From assembly GCA_013154005.1 (NCBI GenBank), contig JAADDK010000029.1:1-41569 (forward strand): a stretch of 41,569 nt of DNA, given 5' to 3'. Numbering within the stretch: the first letter of the stretch is position 1; every line of letters starts with the position of its first letter. The translations under genes and the position numbers were made by a program. Under the pieces are notes generated by a model, which saw only the letters and a list, made by a program, of their open reading frames with translations, ran no database searches and was not told the DNA's origin. Of this stretch, positions 15,078-24,121 are shown one piece after another. Origin of the DNA: Methanobacteriota archaeon (lineage in GTDB: Archaea > Thermoplasmatota > Thermoplasmata > Thermoplasmatales > Aciduliprofundaceae).

Positions 15078-17321
15078 GTGAAAACGCTTATAATTGCCGA
15101 AAAACGTAATGCTGCACAGCGAATCGCAAAGATACTTTCAAACAACACCTCAAAATTTGTGAGGGTGGGGCGCGGTGGATATTTCAAATTTGAAAAAGAC
15201 GGCAACGAGTATTATGTGGTGCCACTTCGCGGGCATATTGTGGAGCTGGATTATGATGAAAAATTCAAAAGATGGGATATTGGCAATCTGATAGAATTGA
15301 TTAACGAAAACCCGAAAAAAATAAACAAAGAACGGGGCATAATCCGGATTCTCTGGGACGTGGGTAAAGATGTGGACGAAATCATAATCGCCACCGACTA
15401 TGACCGTGAGGGAGAACTTATTGGCGTGGAGGCGCTGAGCGTAATAGAGAAAAAATACGGCAAAAAGTACCGGGTGAAAAGGGCAAAATTCAGCGCGCTG
15501 ACAAAAGATGAGATAGAAAAAGCGTTTGCATCGCTTGTGGATATTAACTACAACCTCGCCAGCGCCGCCGAGGCGCGCCAGCACATAGACCTGGCATGGG
15601 GCGCCTCACTCACCCGATTCATCTCCATCGCTTCCGGGCGCAGAGGAAAAGAGTTCCTGTCCATGGGCCGGGTGCAGGGCCCGACACTGGCGCTCATTGT
15701 GGAAAGAGAAGAGAAAATCAACAACTTCAAGCCGAAAGATTACTGGGACATCGTTGCAAAACTGCAAAAACGCAAGGTTTTCGAAGCAATGCACATGAGC
15801 AACCCCATAGAGGAAAAAGAAAAGATGGAAAAAATAATGGCCGCCGTTGCCGATGCCGAAAAAGCGCAGGTCATAGAGTTCAAAAAAGAGAAAAAAGAGA
15901 TACCGCCACCAGCACCGTTCGACACCACGACGTTCCTGAGCGAAGCGACCAAGATGGGTTTTTCCGCCACCCGCGCCATGCGCATTGCCGAAGAGCTGTA
16001 CATGGGCGGTTATATTTCGTATCCGCGTACGGACAACACCGTATATCCCAGAAGCCTGAACATCAACGCAATTCTGAGCTCGCTGGAGAAAAGCAATTTC
16101 AAAGAAGACGTGCTGCGTCTTCGAGGCGAACGGCGCAGATACCCCATGCGCGGAAAGAAAGAGAGCAAAGACCACCCGCCAATAGTGCCGGTTCGCGGTG
16201 CAAAACTCAGCGGCGACAAGGGCAAAATATACGAACTCATAGTCAGAAGATTCTTAGCAACGCTGGCAAAGAACGCCGAGTACACGGCAATAACCGCGCA
16301 TTTCGATATAAAGGGTGAGAAATTCAAAAGTGCCGGGAAAAAACTTGAGTACGAGGGCTGGTACCATTACTACACCTACTATCATTTTGAAGAGCGCGTG
16401 CTTCCAGAGCTGAGCGTGGGCGAAGAGGTAAAGGTGAAGGAAATACGTGCAGACGCAAAGAAGACCCAGCCCCCGAAACGCTACACTCAATCCTCGCTTA
16501 TCCGCGAGATGGAGCGTCTGAATCTCGGCACCAAGAGCACCCGCGCGGACATCATTCAGAAACTCTACGATAGGGGCTACGTCACTGGCAATCCGATAAA
16601 ACCCACCGAGATGGGCATAAATTTGATTAACGAACTGAAAAAGCACGATGTGGACGTCATCAAACCCACCATGACCGCAAAGCTGGAGGAGGACATGGAC
16701 CGCATAGAGAAGGGCGAGAAAAAGATGGATGACGTAATCGACGAATCAAAAGAGATGCTGGTCAGCATAATAAAGAATCTTCAGGAGCATCGCAGAGATT
16801 TCGGCAACTCCATGAAGGATTCCATGCGCACGGTGGTTGGTGAATGCGACGGACACAAGTTAGTGTACAACGCGGGCAAGAAATACGTGGAATGCGAGGG
16901 CACGGACACCCGCTTCTATCTGCCGAGAACCGGCAAGATTGAGTTCACGGATAAAAAATGCCCAGTATGCGGACTGCCGCTGATAAAAATAATACGCAGA
17001 GGCCAGAGCCCGGAGCTGAGATGCCTCAACCCAAAATGCGAGTACAACAAGAAAAAAGATTTTGTGGGCAAGTGCCCGGAATGCGGCGGAGAACTCATAA
17101 TAAGGCAATCCCGCAACGGCAAAAGATTCCTGGGGTGCTCCAACTATCCAAAATGCAAGGTCACGTATCCGCTTCCGCAGCGAGGCGTGGTTATACCCAC
17201 GGGTGAGACGTGCCCGTACTGCGGAGCACCGCTCATAATCATAAGAAAGAAAGGACGCAAGGACTGGAAGCTCTGTCCGAACATGCAATGCGAGTACAAC
17301 AAAAAATCTTCTGAAAGTTAA
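15078..17321 (+). CDS. topA: DNA topoisomerase I (type IA) with three C-terminal zinc fingers
   Basis: 747 residues. It relaxes negatively supercoiled DNA through a 5'-phosphotyrosine intermediate. The Toprim domain is at 1-150 (TLIIAEKRNAAQRI and the TDYDREGE metal site). The core carries GGYISYPRTDN with the catalytic Tyr315 and later SLIREMERLNLGTKSTRA. Three four-Cys zinc fingers close the protein: CPVCG...CLNPKC, CPECG...CSNYPKC and CPYCG...CPNMQC. The start is GTG, with TTTTAAAAT centred 27 bp upstream, so leaderless. It is not fused to a helicase, so this is not reverse gyrase. Confidence 0.96.
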   Translation: MKTLIIAEKRNAAQRIAKILSNNTSKFVRVGRGGYFKFEKDGNEYYVVPLRGHIVELDYDEKFKRWDIGNLIELINENPKKINKERGIIRILWDVGKDVDEIIIATDYDREGELIGVEALSVIEKKYGKKYRVKRAKFSALTKDEIEKAFASLVDINYNLASAAEARQHIDLAWGASLTRFISIASGRRGKEFLSMGRVQGPTLALIVEREEKINNFKPKDYWDIVAKLQKRKVFEAMHMSNPIEEKEKMEKIMAAVADAEKAQVIEFKKEKKEIPPPAPFDTTTFLSEATKMGFSATRAMRIAEELYMGGYISYPRTDNTVYPRSLNINAILSSLEKSNFKEDVLRLRGERRRYPMRGKKESKDHPPIVPVRGAKLSGDKGKIYELIVRRFLATLAKNAEYTAITAHFDIKGEKFKSAGKKLEYEGWYHYYTYYHFEERVLPELSVGEEVKVKEIRADAKKTQPPKRYTQSSLIREMERLNLGTKSTRADIIQKLYDRGYVTGNPIKPTEMGINLINELKKHDVDVIKPTMTAKLEEDMDRIEKGEKKMDDVIDESKEMLVSIIKNLQEHRRDFGNSMKDSMRTVVGECDGHKLVYNAGKKYVECEGTDTRFYLPRTGKIEFTDKKCPVCGLPLIKIIRRGQSPELRCLNPKCEYNKKKDFVGKCPECGGELIIRQSRNGKRFLGCSNYPKCKVTYPLPQRGVVIPTGETCPYCGAPLIIIRKKGRKDWKLCPNMQCEYNKKSSES

Positions 17322-17422
17322 TTTTAGTTTTTTAAAATTTATTTTACCAACTTCCGTACCATCTTTGCTAACAGTTCTGCTCAAAAAAATTAATTTATTA
17401 CACAAGGATATGAAGGAGAATT

Positions 17423-19282
17423 ATGAACATGAAAGATGTGGTTGACGGATATGTTATGAAGAAGGACTGGAGAGTGAGGGAGAACAGCAACACGAATTAT
17501 TCTTTCTCCGGGCTGATGCTTCACGCTGCGGGCGAGGTTATAAAAGAGTACACGCTGAAAAACGTGTACACGCCGGAAATTGCAGAAGCGCACAGGAAGG
17601 GATATTTCCATATACATGACCTCTCGTTTGGAATAATACCGTACTGCGCCGGGTGGTATCTCAAGGACCTGCTTATGCGGGGGTTTGGAGGTGTGTCCGG
17701 AAAAATAAACGCACGGCCTCCGAAGCATCTGGACACTGCGGTGGCTCAGATTATCAATTTTCTCGGCACCATGCAGATGGAGTTTGCGGGCGCGCAGGCG
17801 TTCAGCAGTGTGGATACTTACCTCGCTCCCTTCATACGGACAGACCGCTTAACATACAGGCAGGTTAAGCAGAACATGCAGCGCCTGATTTACGGGCTGA
17901 ACATACCCTCCCGCTGGGGCTCACAGACACCCTTCACCAACTTCACATTTGACCTGGTGACTCCAGAGGACCTGGGCAAGGAGCATGCCATTGTGGGGGG
18001 CAGAGAGCTGGAAAGCACCTACGGTGAGTATCAGGAAGAGATGGATATGCTCAACCGCGCGTTTATGGAAATAATGATGGAGGGCGATGCAAACGGACGC
18101 ATATTCACATTTCCCATACCCACATACAACTTACTTCCGGAGTTTGACTGGGACTCTCCGCTGTCAGATACTCTGTTCGAGATGACGGCGAGGTACGGGA
18201 TACCCTATTTCCAGAACTATGTGGGCAGCGACCTAGACCCGCGAAGTATTCGGGCCATGTGCTGTCGGCTTCAGCTGGACGTGAAAGAGCTCCGTTCTCG
18301 CGGAAACGGTTTGTTTGGCTCGGGCGAGCTGACCGGCTCAATCGGCGTGGTCACCATAAATCTGAACAGGCTCGGATACGAGGCAAAAGACGAGGACGAG
18401 TTTTTTGAGAAACTGCTGCATTATATGAACCTTGCAAAGGAAAGCCTGGAAACAAAAAGAAGAGTCGTTGTGGAAAACCTGCGCAGAGGGCTTCTGCCGT
18501 ACACAAAAGTGTATCTGGGACATTTCAACAATCACTTCTCGACCATAGGCGTGATAGGCATGCACGAAGCGCTGATGAACCTGTTTGGAGTGGGCATCTA
18601 CGACGAAGAGGGGCTGAAATTCGCAATAAAGGTGCTCAAATACATGAGGAGAGTTCTGAAAGTTTATCAGGAAGAAACCGGAAACCTGTACAATTTAGAA
18701 GCAACACCGGCGGAGGGTGCATCTTATCGCCTCGCGCGGCTGGACCGGGAGATATATCCGGACATCTATGTATCGGGAGAGGATAAGCCGTATCTCACCA
18801 ACTCAACGTGGCTTCCTGCCGAGTACAAGATAAGTATAATCGAGGCTCTGGCGCATCAGGAAGTGCTGCAAACCCTCTACACAGGAGGCACTGTATTTCA
18901 CACGTATTTAGGAGAGAAAATCAGCGCGGAGAGCGCAAAAGCGCTGGCAAGAAAAATTGCAAGCAATACCAAGATACCGTACTTTACCATCACGCCAACG
19001 TTCTCAGTATGCCCGGAGCACGGATACCTGCCCGGTGAGCAGTGGACCTGTCCCTACTGCGGGAGAAAGACCGAGGTATATTCCCGGGTGGTCGGCTATT
19101 TCAGGCCCGTGGAAGCATGGAACGACGGTAAGCGGGAAGAGTTCAGAATGCGTCTTAATTTCAATTTAAATGCCATGGAATCTCGATGGAAAGTGTACAG
19201 GGATATTGCAAATTCCGTGCCCGAGCCTCAACTTAACCTACACACGAAGAAAGAGAAAAAAGTGAGTTTTGTGGTGGTGTGA
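17423..19282 (+). CDS. nrdD: Anaerobic ribonucleoside-triphosphate reductase (class III), catalytic subunit
   Basis: 619 residues. It reduces ribonucleoside triphosphates to deoxy forms under anoxic conditions using a glycyl radical. Visible motifs: YFHIHDLSF, the active-site region RAMCCRLQLD, a four-Cys zinc site CPEHG...CPYCG near residue 532-553, and the radical loop RVVGYFRPVEAWNDGK, with Gly558 as the radical residue. There is no N-terminal ATP-cone, so dATP activity control of the usual kind is absent. It starts at ATG after GGAGAA. nrdG follows after one base. This indicates an obligate or facultative anaerobe. Confidence 0.96.
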   Translation: MNMKDVVDGYVMKKDWRVRENSNTNYSFSGLMLHAAGEVIKEYTLKNVYTPEIAEAHRKGYFHIHDLSFGIIPYCAGWYLKDLLMRGFGGVSGKINARPPKHLDTAVAQIINFLGTMQMEFAGAQAFSSVDTYLAPFIRTDRLTYRQVKQNMQRLIYGLNIPSRWGSQTPFTNFTFDLVTPEDLGKEHAIVGGRELESTYGEYQEEMDMLNRAFMEIMMEGDANGRIFTFPIPTYNLLPEFDWDSPLSDTLFEMTARYGIPYFQNYVGSDLDPRSIRAMCCRLQLDVKELRSRGNGLFGSGELTGSIGVVTINLNRLGYEAKDEDEFFEKLLHYMNLAKESLETKRRVVVENLRRGLLPYTKVYLGHFNNHFSTIGVIGMHEALMNLFGVGIYDEEGLKFAIKVLKYMRRVLKVYQEETGNLYNLEATPAEGASYRLARLDREIYPDIYVSGEDKPYLTNSTWLPAEYKISIIEALAHQEVLQTLYTGGTVFHTYLGEKISAESAKALARKIASNTKIPYFTITPTFSVCPEHGYLPGEQWTCPYCGRKTEVYSRVVGYFRPVEAWNDGKREEFRMRLNFNLNAMESRWKVYRDIANSVPEPQLNLHTKKEKKVSFVVV

Positions 19283-19283
19283 T

Positions 19284-19967
19284 ATGCTCATAGCGGGATT
19301 CATTCCGGAATCGTTCGTGGACTGGCGCGGGAAAATTGTGGCCACTGTATTCACCCACGGCTGCAATTTCAGGTGCCCGTTCTGTCATAACCACGCGCTC
19401 GTGGTGGGCAAGCCTGCAAAAATATACAGCAGTGAAGAAATAATAACCAAAATCAAAGAGTTGGAAGGTTGGATAGACGGTGTTTGCATTACGGGAGGGG
19501 AGCCCACCGTTCACCGGGACATTGTGAAATTCATAGAAAAAGTGAGCAAATTTATGCCCGTTAAGCTGGATACGAACGGAAGCAATCCGGAAACTCTTGC
19601 CGCGATACTCCCGCTGGTGGATTACGTGGCCATGGATATAAAGGCGCCGCCCTCGAGATACACCGAGATTGCCGGAGTGCCCGTGAATACGCGCAACATC
19701 GAAAAAAGCATAAAAATAATAAAGGAGCAGGCGAAAGATTACGAGTTCCGAACAACGTTTGTGCCAACGCTATCAAGAGAGGATATACGTGAGATTGCAA
19801 GGTGGATTGCACCTGCAAGAAGATACGTTATACAGCAATTCTCCACCGGAGGCGGCACACTGGACAGTACGTTCCAATCTCTGAGCCCACACGCGCCCGC
19901 CACACTAAACAGTGCATGCGCAATAGCATCGAGAAACGTGGAAGAGTGCATCGTTGCGAACCTGTAA
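19284..19967 (+). CDS. nrdG: Anaerobic ribonucleotide reductase activating protein (radical SAM)
   Basis: 227 residues. It uses S-adenosylmethionine and a [4Fe-4S] cluster to put the glycyl radical on NrdD. The cluster motif is CNFRCPFC near residue 29, followed by TGGEPT and LDTNGS, standard radical-SAM elements. The ATG at 19284 comes one base after the nrdD stop and is preceded by GGTGGTG within the nrdD end, so translation is coupled. A TTG further upstream in frame is not needed. The length and the WRGK opening resemble the archaeal/pyruvate-formate-lyase-activase-like NrdG type. Confidence 0.94.
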   Translation: MLIAGFIPESFVDWRGKIVATVFTHGCNFRCPFCHNHALVVGKPAKIYSSEEIITKIKELEGWIDGVCITGGEPTVHRDIVKFIEKVSKFMPVKLDTNGSNPETLAAILPLVDYVAMDIKAPPSRYTEIAGVPVNTRNIEKSIKIIKEQAKDYEFRTTFVPTLSREDIREIARWIAPARRYVIQQFSTGGGTLDSTFQSLSPHAPATLNSACAIASRNVEECIVANL

Positions 19968-20008
19968 TTCCGAAAACTATTTTTAGGGTGTTTTTCTTCA
20001 CACATTAA

Positions 20009-20872
20009 ATGAAAGATGAAACCTTTGCTCAGCTTAACATGTTTTTCATATTCATAGTGGCCAATCTTTTAGCGCTGATTCTGGTGCCGGTGTATTACTC
20101 AATGTATCATAACTCTCTCGGAGAAGAGGGAAATAACCCGTGGGTAGCAGTTTATTATATCCTCTACATAATCGGCGTTACCGCGGTGATTCTCTACATT
20201 GCAAAGCTCAAAAAAATAGGCATTCTAAAAGCCATATTCTATTTTGCAGTGGCATGGACCATGCTATTTGCTCTCATGCCCATTCTGTATTTCATAGGCA
20301 TACCATATCCGGGTCTAATCTCCCTGGCAATTTCCGTTATTCTCACAGCAATCTTAATCAAGAATCCGGAATGGTACATGATGAACATTGTGGGTATACT
20401 TATGGCGGTGGGCATATCCCTTATTCTCGGCCTGTCGCTGGGCATGGTGCCAATCATACTTCTGCTCTCCATACTGGCAATATACGATGCCATATCCGTT
20501 TACAAAACAAAGCATATGGTCTCCCTCGCAGACAACGTGATTCAGTACAATCTTCCCGCCCTGTTCGTGGTGCCTTCAAAATCGGATTTCTCGTACAAAA
20601 AGGTCAAGGGCATAAAGAAGGCAAAGGGCAAGAAAAAGGAGCGGGAAGCATACTACATGGGGTTTGGAGATGTGATGATTCCGGGCATACTCATAATAAG
20701 CGCCGCCACCAATTTTGGCCTTATGGCCGGAGTTACAACCCTGATTGGCGCGGTGCTCGCAATGATTTTGCTCACCGCGATGGTTAATTCGGGAAATCCC
20801 CAGCCGGGATTGCCGTATCTGAACGGTGGCGCTCTCGCTGGATTGCTTTTCTTCTTAGTTTTCTTTGGATAA
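20009..20872 (+). CDS. Presenilin/signal-peptide-peptidase homologue (archaeal PSH intramembrane aspartyl protease)
   Basis: 287 residues with nine likely membrane helices. The three GxGD-protease signatures are intact: Tyr159-Asp160 (AIYDAISVYK), Gly-Phe-Gly-Asp ending at Asp221 (YMGFGDVMIPG), and the PAL-type motif PGLPYLN at 266-272. The spacing and length are close to the archaeal presenilin homologue studied from Methanoculleus. A basic cytoplasmic loop (KKVKGIKKAKGKKKE) separates helices 6 and 7, where eukaryotic presenilins are auto-cleaved. It should cut transmembrane segments of other proteins; the substrates are unknown. A TATA-like TATTTTTA lies 26 bp before the ATG. Convergent overlap of 18 bases with the next gene. 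Confidence 0.93.
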   Translation: MKDETFAQLNMFFIFIVANLLALILVPVYYSMYHNSLGEEGNNPWVAVYYILYIIGVTAVILYIAKLKKIGILKAIFYFAVAWTMLFALMPILYFIGIPYPGLISLAISVILTAILIKNPEWYMMNIVGILMAVGISLILGLSLGMVPIILLLSILAIYDAISVYKTKHMVSLADNVIQYNLPALFVVPSKSDFSYKKVKGIKKAKGKKKEREAYYMGFGDVMIPGILIISAATNFGLMAGVTTLIGAVLAMILLTAMVNSGNPQPGLPYLNGGALAGLLFFLVFFG

Positions 20873-21781
20873 TTCTCTGTTTATTTCGTCCATTTTTTCG
20901 AGCACTTTCACGTAGTTGCCCTCATCACGATACACTTTGAGCTCGCGAATAAGACGCATAACGTTGCGCGACGCGGATTTGCCTTTATACGTCTCCTGCA
21001 ACAGTTTGTCTTTGACCACCTTCAAAAACGCGGTCATTGTGGACTCTATATCGTCTTTTATTGGGGTGAGTGCCTCGTCGAGTACATTCACCGCATCCCC
21101 GTATTTCTTGCTATCGGCAATGTCCTTTGCGGTGTCCACCACACCCAGCGCCTTGTCCACCGGAATCTCAAACTTCTTGGCAATATCGATTGCATGCTCC
21201 ACACCCTCCAGCTTTTCAAGATACGCTTTCATCTCTTTGGAAATCTTCGAGGCCTTCTCTTTCATCTCGTTCATGGCGGTGAGAAAATCGTCAATTTCCC
21301 ACTCTTCAAGATAGCCTTCCGCCTTGCTGTAAAGCTCTCGAACATCACTGTTCATACCCATAACAAGCTCGTACTTCTCCAGCTCTTTTTTGAAGTGATC
21401 CACCAGAGCGTTCATCACAGAAAGATACGCTCTCTGCAACGGCGCATATCCCGCCTCAAAATTCTTCATGCCCGCATGCTTTTTAGCCTGAGCTATATCT
21501 TCCTTTATGCCAGGCACGCTCACACCCTCGCTGGACGCAAGCTTGACCATGGGCTTGAGCTTACCGATGAGCGTTTCAAGAAGCATTTTATAATCCACCT
21601 TCTCGTCGAAAACCGCATAGCAATACGGGCAAAACTGCGCATCCTCAGAAACTGTATGATGGCATATAGGACATTCATAAAGTTCCTCCGAAGGTAAAAT
21701 TTCCTCTTCCCCTTCCTCTTCCACCTTTTTATCCTCGCTCAGTATCTCGCGAATTATTTCATCAATGTTCTCTTCCGCCAT
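20855..21781 (-). CDS. Zinc-ribbon protein with long helical domain
   Basis: 308 residues. An acidic N-terminus (1-36) is followed by a zinc ribbon CPICHHTVSEDAQFCPYC (Cys37, 40, 51, 54). The remaining ~250 residues are almost entirely charged amphipathic helices (VDKALGVVDTAKDIADS, YLEEWEIDDFLTAMNEM) with a repeating pattern reminiscent of TPR-like or helical-bundle scaffolds. No enzyme motif is seen. AGGTGG precedes the ATG and TTATATAATG lies further upstream. It sits between the presenilin gene and the FHA-kinase-PP2C operon but has its own promoter. A scaffold or adaptor role is only a guess. Confidence 0.72.
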   Translation of the reverse strand: MAEENIDEIIREILSEDKKVEEEGEEEILPSEELYECPICHHTVSEDAQFCPYCYAVFDEKVDYKMLLETLIGKLKPMVKLASSEGVSVPGIKEDIAQAKKHAGMKNFEAGYAPLQRAYLSVMNALVDHFKKELEKYELVMGMNSDVRELYSKAEGYLEEWEIDDFLTAMNEMKEKASKISKEMKAYLEKLEGVEHAIDIAKKFEIPVDKALGVVDTAKDIADSKKYGDAVNVLDEALTPIKDDIESTMTAFLKVVKDKLLQETYKGKSASRNVMRLIRELKVYRDEGNYVKVLEKMDEINRELSKEN

Positions 21782-21846
21782 AAATAACCACCTGCAAGAA
21801 CAAAATGGTTTTTAACATTATATAATTTGCGTTTTTCCCCTGGGGG

Positions 21847-22335
21847 AGGATGACAACATAGATAAATAAAATAGAACGGGCATCTCTCCGCAAGATACAC
21901 TTAAATGATTGAGAAAATGGTCGCTCAGTTAAGAGGAATCATCCATAAAATTGGGAGTTATAATCTCCGAGAAAGAGAAAATAAGTTAATGAATAATTAG
22001 ATTATTGTATCAGAACGCAAGAAAGTTGTTTGACATAAAGAAAAAAAGAGAGTGAAAATTGTCAAATAGATAAGATAAAAATAAAATTGAGGTTAGAAAG
22101 TATTACTTATAGGATGCAATAGTAAAAATCCGCATAAATAAACTGAAAGGGATGTGGAAACACATAACCTTTTGAAAAAGAAACTCTATTGAACAGTGGT
22201 TTGTGACTCTAAAACATAGAATTAAAAGATTTTACCGTCTCTGACTCCCTAATTCTTCTATTCTCTTTATCCCTCCGTCTCCACATTTGTTTCTATATAC
22301 TATATTTTATTGGCCTGTGCTTAACTTGTCACCCT
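21847..22335 (+). mobile_element. Decayed insertion sequence (DDE transposase relic, IS6/IS240-like)
   Basis: The 690-base gap between genes holds the broken remains of a transposase. One frame from ATG 21905 reads MIEKMVAQLRGIIHKIG and runs into a stop at residue 32. A second frame near 22115-22230 reads AIVKIRINKLKGMWKHITF, a stop in place of a Gly codon, then KRNSIEQWFVTLKHRIKRFYR; the Glu in SIEQWF matches the third catalytic residue of DDE transposases of this type. A frameshift follows, then FVSIYYILL. The ends carry AGGATGACAA (21847-21856) and TTGTCACCCT (22326-22335), inverted repeats that match at nine of ten bases. At 489 bp it is shorter than an intact element, so internal sequence is lost. 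No target duplication is visible. The family name is tentative. Confidence 0.65.
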
Positions 22336-22426
22336 AGAAGCGCCCACCGAATGAAACATAGATATTCGATAAGGCAAGTGTGAGAGCGAGCGCGGTGCAT
22401 AAGAAAATATCAGCGAAAAATCGTAA

Positions 22427-22465
22427 TTTTTTTATACGCTTAACTCAATCCCGTGTCAAGAGGTG
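22427..22465 (+). promoter_or_regulatory. Promoter and ribosome site of the FHA-kinase-PP2C operon
   Basis: TTTTTTTATAC (22427-22437) is the likely TATA box, giving a start near 22459. AAGAGGTG (22458-22465) lies six bases before the ATG at 22472. The leader would be only about 13 bases. The promoter lies just outside the insertion-sequence relic. Confidence 0.5.
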
Positions 22466-22471
22466 TTAATT

Positions 22472-24115
22472 ATGGGGGATCTTGAAAAGGTGGTGAAAAA
22501 GTACCTTGGCGACGAAGAAGTAATTTTTGTGGGCGATGTAGCGGTGGATGGAGTTAAAATAGCAAAAGACAAGGCAAGCTCAGCTCTCTTTGTAAACGAG
22601 ATTGATGATATGAAAATAGAGCTTCTCGATGAAGGGGGAAAGATTCTAATCGTCGTGCCCAATCGTGACTGGTATGTGGCACATCCCACCGGCAAAGACT
22701 GGAGGATAGAAGGTGGGCAATATGTGCTCAGAGAATGGAATTTTGATTATGCTTCTGGAAAACTTACAGAGCGCACCATAACAGTGGGTGTGGAAGAGAA
22801 AGTACTCACATACCGAGCATACTCACCCAGTGAGCTGAGAGACAAGATGAAGTCTCTGAATCTGAAAGTTATTGCGATTTTCAGTGATGTGGATTCTGAG
22901 AAATACTCACCGGATTCTCCGGTGATATACGGATTTGCGGAAAAAGTGCCCGCGGAAGAAGCCCCTGCTCCCCAGGAAGAGGTGGCCTTAGAAGACATCA
23001 CCCCCGAAGAACTGAAGGGTGAGAACCTGGAGCCCATTGAAGAGGAAGAAACCCCACGACCAAAGCAGAGAAAAGCTGCTGCGGCAGGCACGGCAGCCGC
23101 AAAAACAGGCGCCAAGAAAAAGAAGCGTGCAAGGAGAGAAACAGAAGAAACTCCCGGCGTATACGGACTGCGCCTTAAGTGGATTGATAGCAACAAAAAA
23201 GAGCATGAAATCGAGATTGAGCATGATATAATTATTGGTCGTGGGCGTGGCGACGTGCTCACCATATCCAACAAGCATGGCAAGAAGAAGTACACCCCCA
23301 TGATGGTATTTGACACAAATAAGAAGATCTCAAGAAAGCATCTTGAGATAGTTCAGAAAGATGGAAAATGGTATATAAGGGATCTGGGCAGCACAAATGG
23401 CACCGCACTGAACGGTACGTATCTGGCCGGATGGAAAAAACCCTCTGGTGGAAACAGGTATCCCAGCGAGATGGTCAAGCTTAGAGACGGTGATATAATA
23501 ACTCTGGCCAATGCAATAACCATACAGGCCAATGTTTATCTAAAAGAGCCAGCAGAAGCACCCCTGGAGGAAGAGGAAAAAGAAGAGGAGGTTTTCGTGG
23601 ATGAAGAATTTGGCTCCGAGCCAGAACCTGAGATACCTGTGGCCAAGCAGGCCGCGGCCGGGGCAGTTACCGCATCAAAGGCTCCAGTGCAAGAAAAAGA
23701 AGAGGAGTTTCCAGATATCCCGCTGGAAGAGCCAAAGAAAGGCCCCACAGCGCCTCCGTGTCTGCTCAAATGGGTAGATGGCAATTTACGCCCGCATGAG
23801 GTGGAGATCACAGATGATGTATACATTGGAAAGAGAAAGGATAACAACGTGGTGTATCTCAAAACCATGGACGAGAAAATAACAATACCACTGGGCATAA
23901 TAGATCTGGAAGATGAAATCTCCGAGAAGCATCTGGAGATTCACAGTGAAAACGGCAAGTGGTATATACGCGACCTCGGCAGCGATCGTGGCACGATAGT
24001 CCGCGGTGATTACCTCCCCGGCTGGAGAAGAGGCAAGCCCAGCGAGTATGTAGAGCTTAAGGATGATGACGAGATACTAATTGGAAAATATCTCATCACC
24101 GTGAAATTGCAGTGA
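22472..24115 (+). CDS. Double FHA-domain protein
   Basis: 547 residues. The N-terminal ~150 residues are a domain I do not recognise (DLEKVVKKYLGDEEVIFVGD). A Lys/Ala/Pro/Glu-rich linker follows, then FHA domain 1 (about 230-350) with IGRGRGD, ISRKHLEI and DLGSTNGTALNG, an acidic linker, and FHA domain 2 (about 428-547) with IGKRKDNN, SEKHLEI and DLGSDRGT. FHA domains bind phosphothreonine. Domain 1 keeps the Arg, Ser-His and Asn residues needed; in domain 2 the Asn of the STNG motif is replaced (SDRG), so binding may be weaker or altered. The ATG at 22472 is set by GAGGTG. It is followed after six bases by a Ser/Thr kinase and then a PP2C phosphatase, so it is likely the reader or substrate of that pair. 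Confidence 0.9.
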   Translation: MGDLEKVVKKYLGDEEVIFVGDVAVDGVKIAKDKASSALFVNEIDDMKIELLDEGGKILIVVPNRDWYVAHPTGKDWRIEGGQYVLREWNFDYASGKLTERTITVGVEEKVLTYRAYSPSELRDKMKSLNLKVIAIFSDVDSEKYSPDSPVIYGFAEKVPAEEAPAPQEEVALEDITPEELKGENLEPIEEEETPRPKQRKAAAAGTAAAKTGAKKKKRARRETEETPGVYGLRLKWIDSNKKEHEIEIEHDIIIGRGRGDVLTISNKHGKKKYTPMMVFDTNKKISRKHLEIVQKDGKWYIRDLGSTNGTALNGTYLAGWKKPSGGNRYPSEMVKLRDGDIITLANAITIQANVYLKEPAEAPLEEEEKEEEVFVDEEFGSEPEPEIPVAKQAAAGAVTASKAPVQEKEEEFPDIPLEEPKKGPTAPPCLLKWVDGNLRPHEVEITDDVYIGKRKDNNVVYLKTMDEKITIPLGIIDLEDEISEKHLEIHSENGKWYIRDLGSDRGTIVRGDYLPGWRRGKPSEYVELKDDDEILIGKYLITVKLQ

Positions 24116-24121
24116 TCGAAT

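Noticed and set aside
15596-16318. A 240-codon open frame in another plus frame.
   Set aside because: It is embedded in topoisomerase I across the catalytic Tyr region; the topoisomerase frame is clearly coding.
22324-22379. Possible structured RNA: ACTTGTC pairs with GGCAAGT around a CGAAT/ATTCG hairpin, after TATA-like DNA.
   Set aside because: The TATA-like DNA and the first stem lie inside the transposase relic and its end repeat, so the pairing is better explained by insertion-sequence remains and chance. No C/D or H/ACA box is present.
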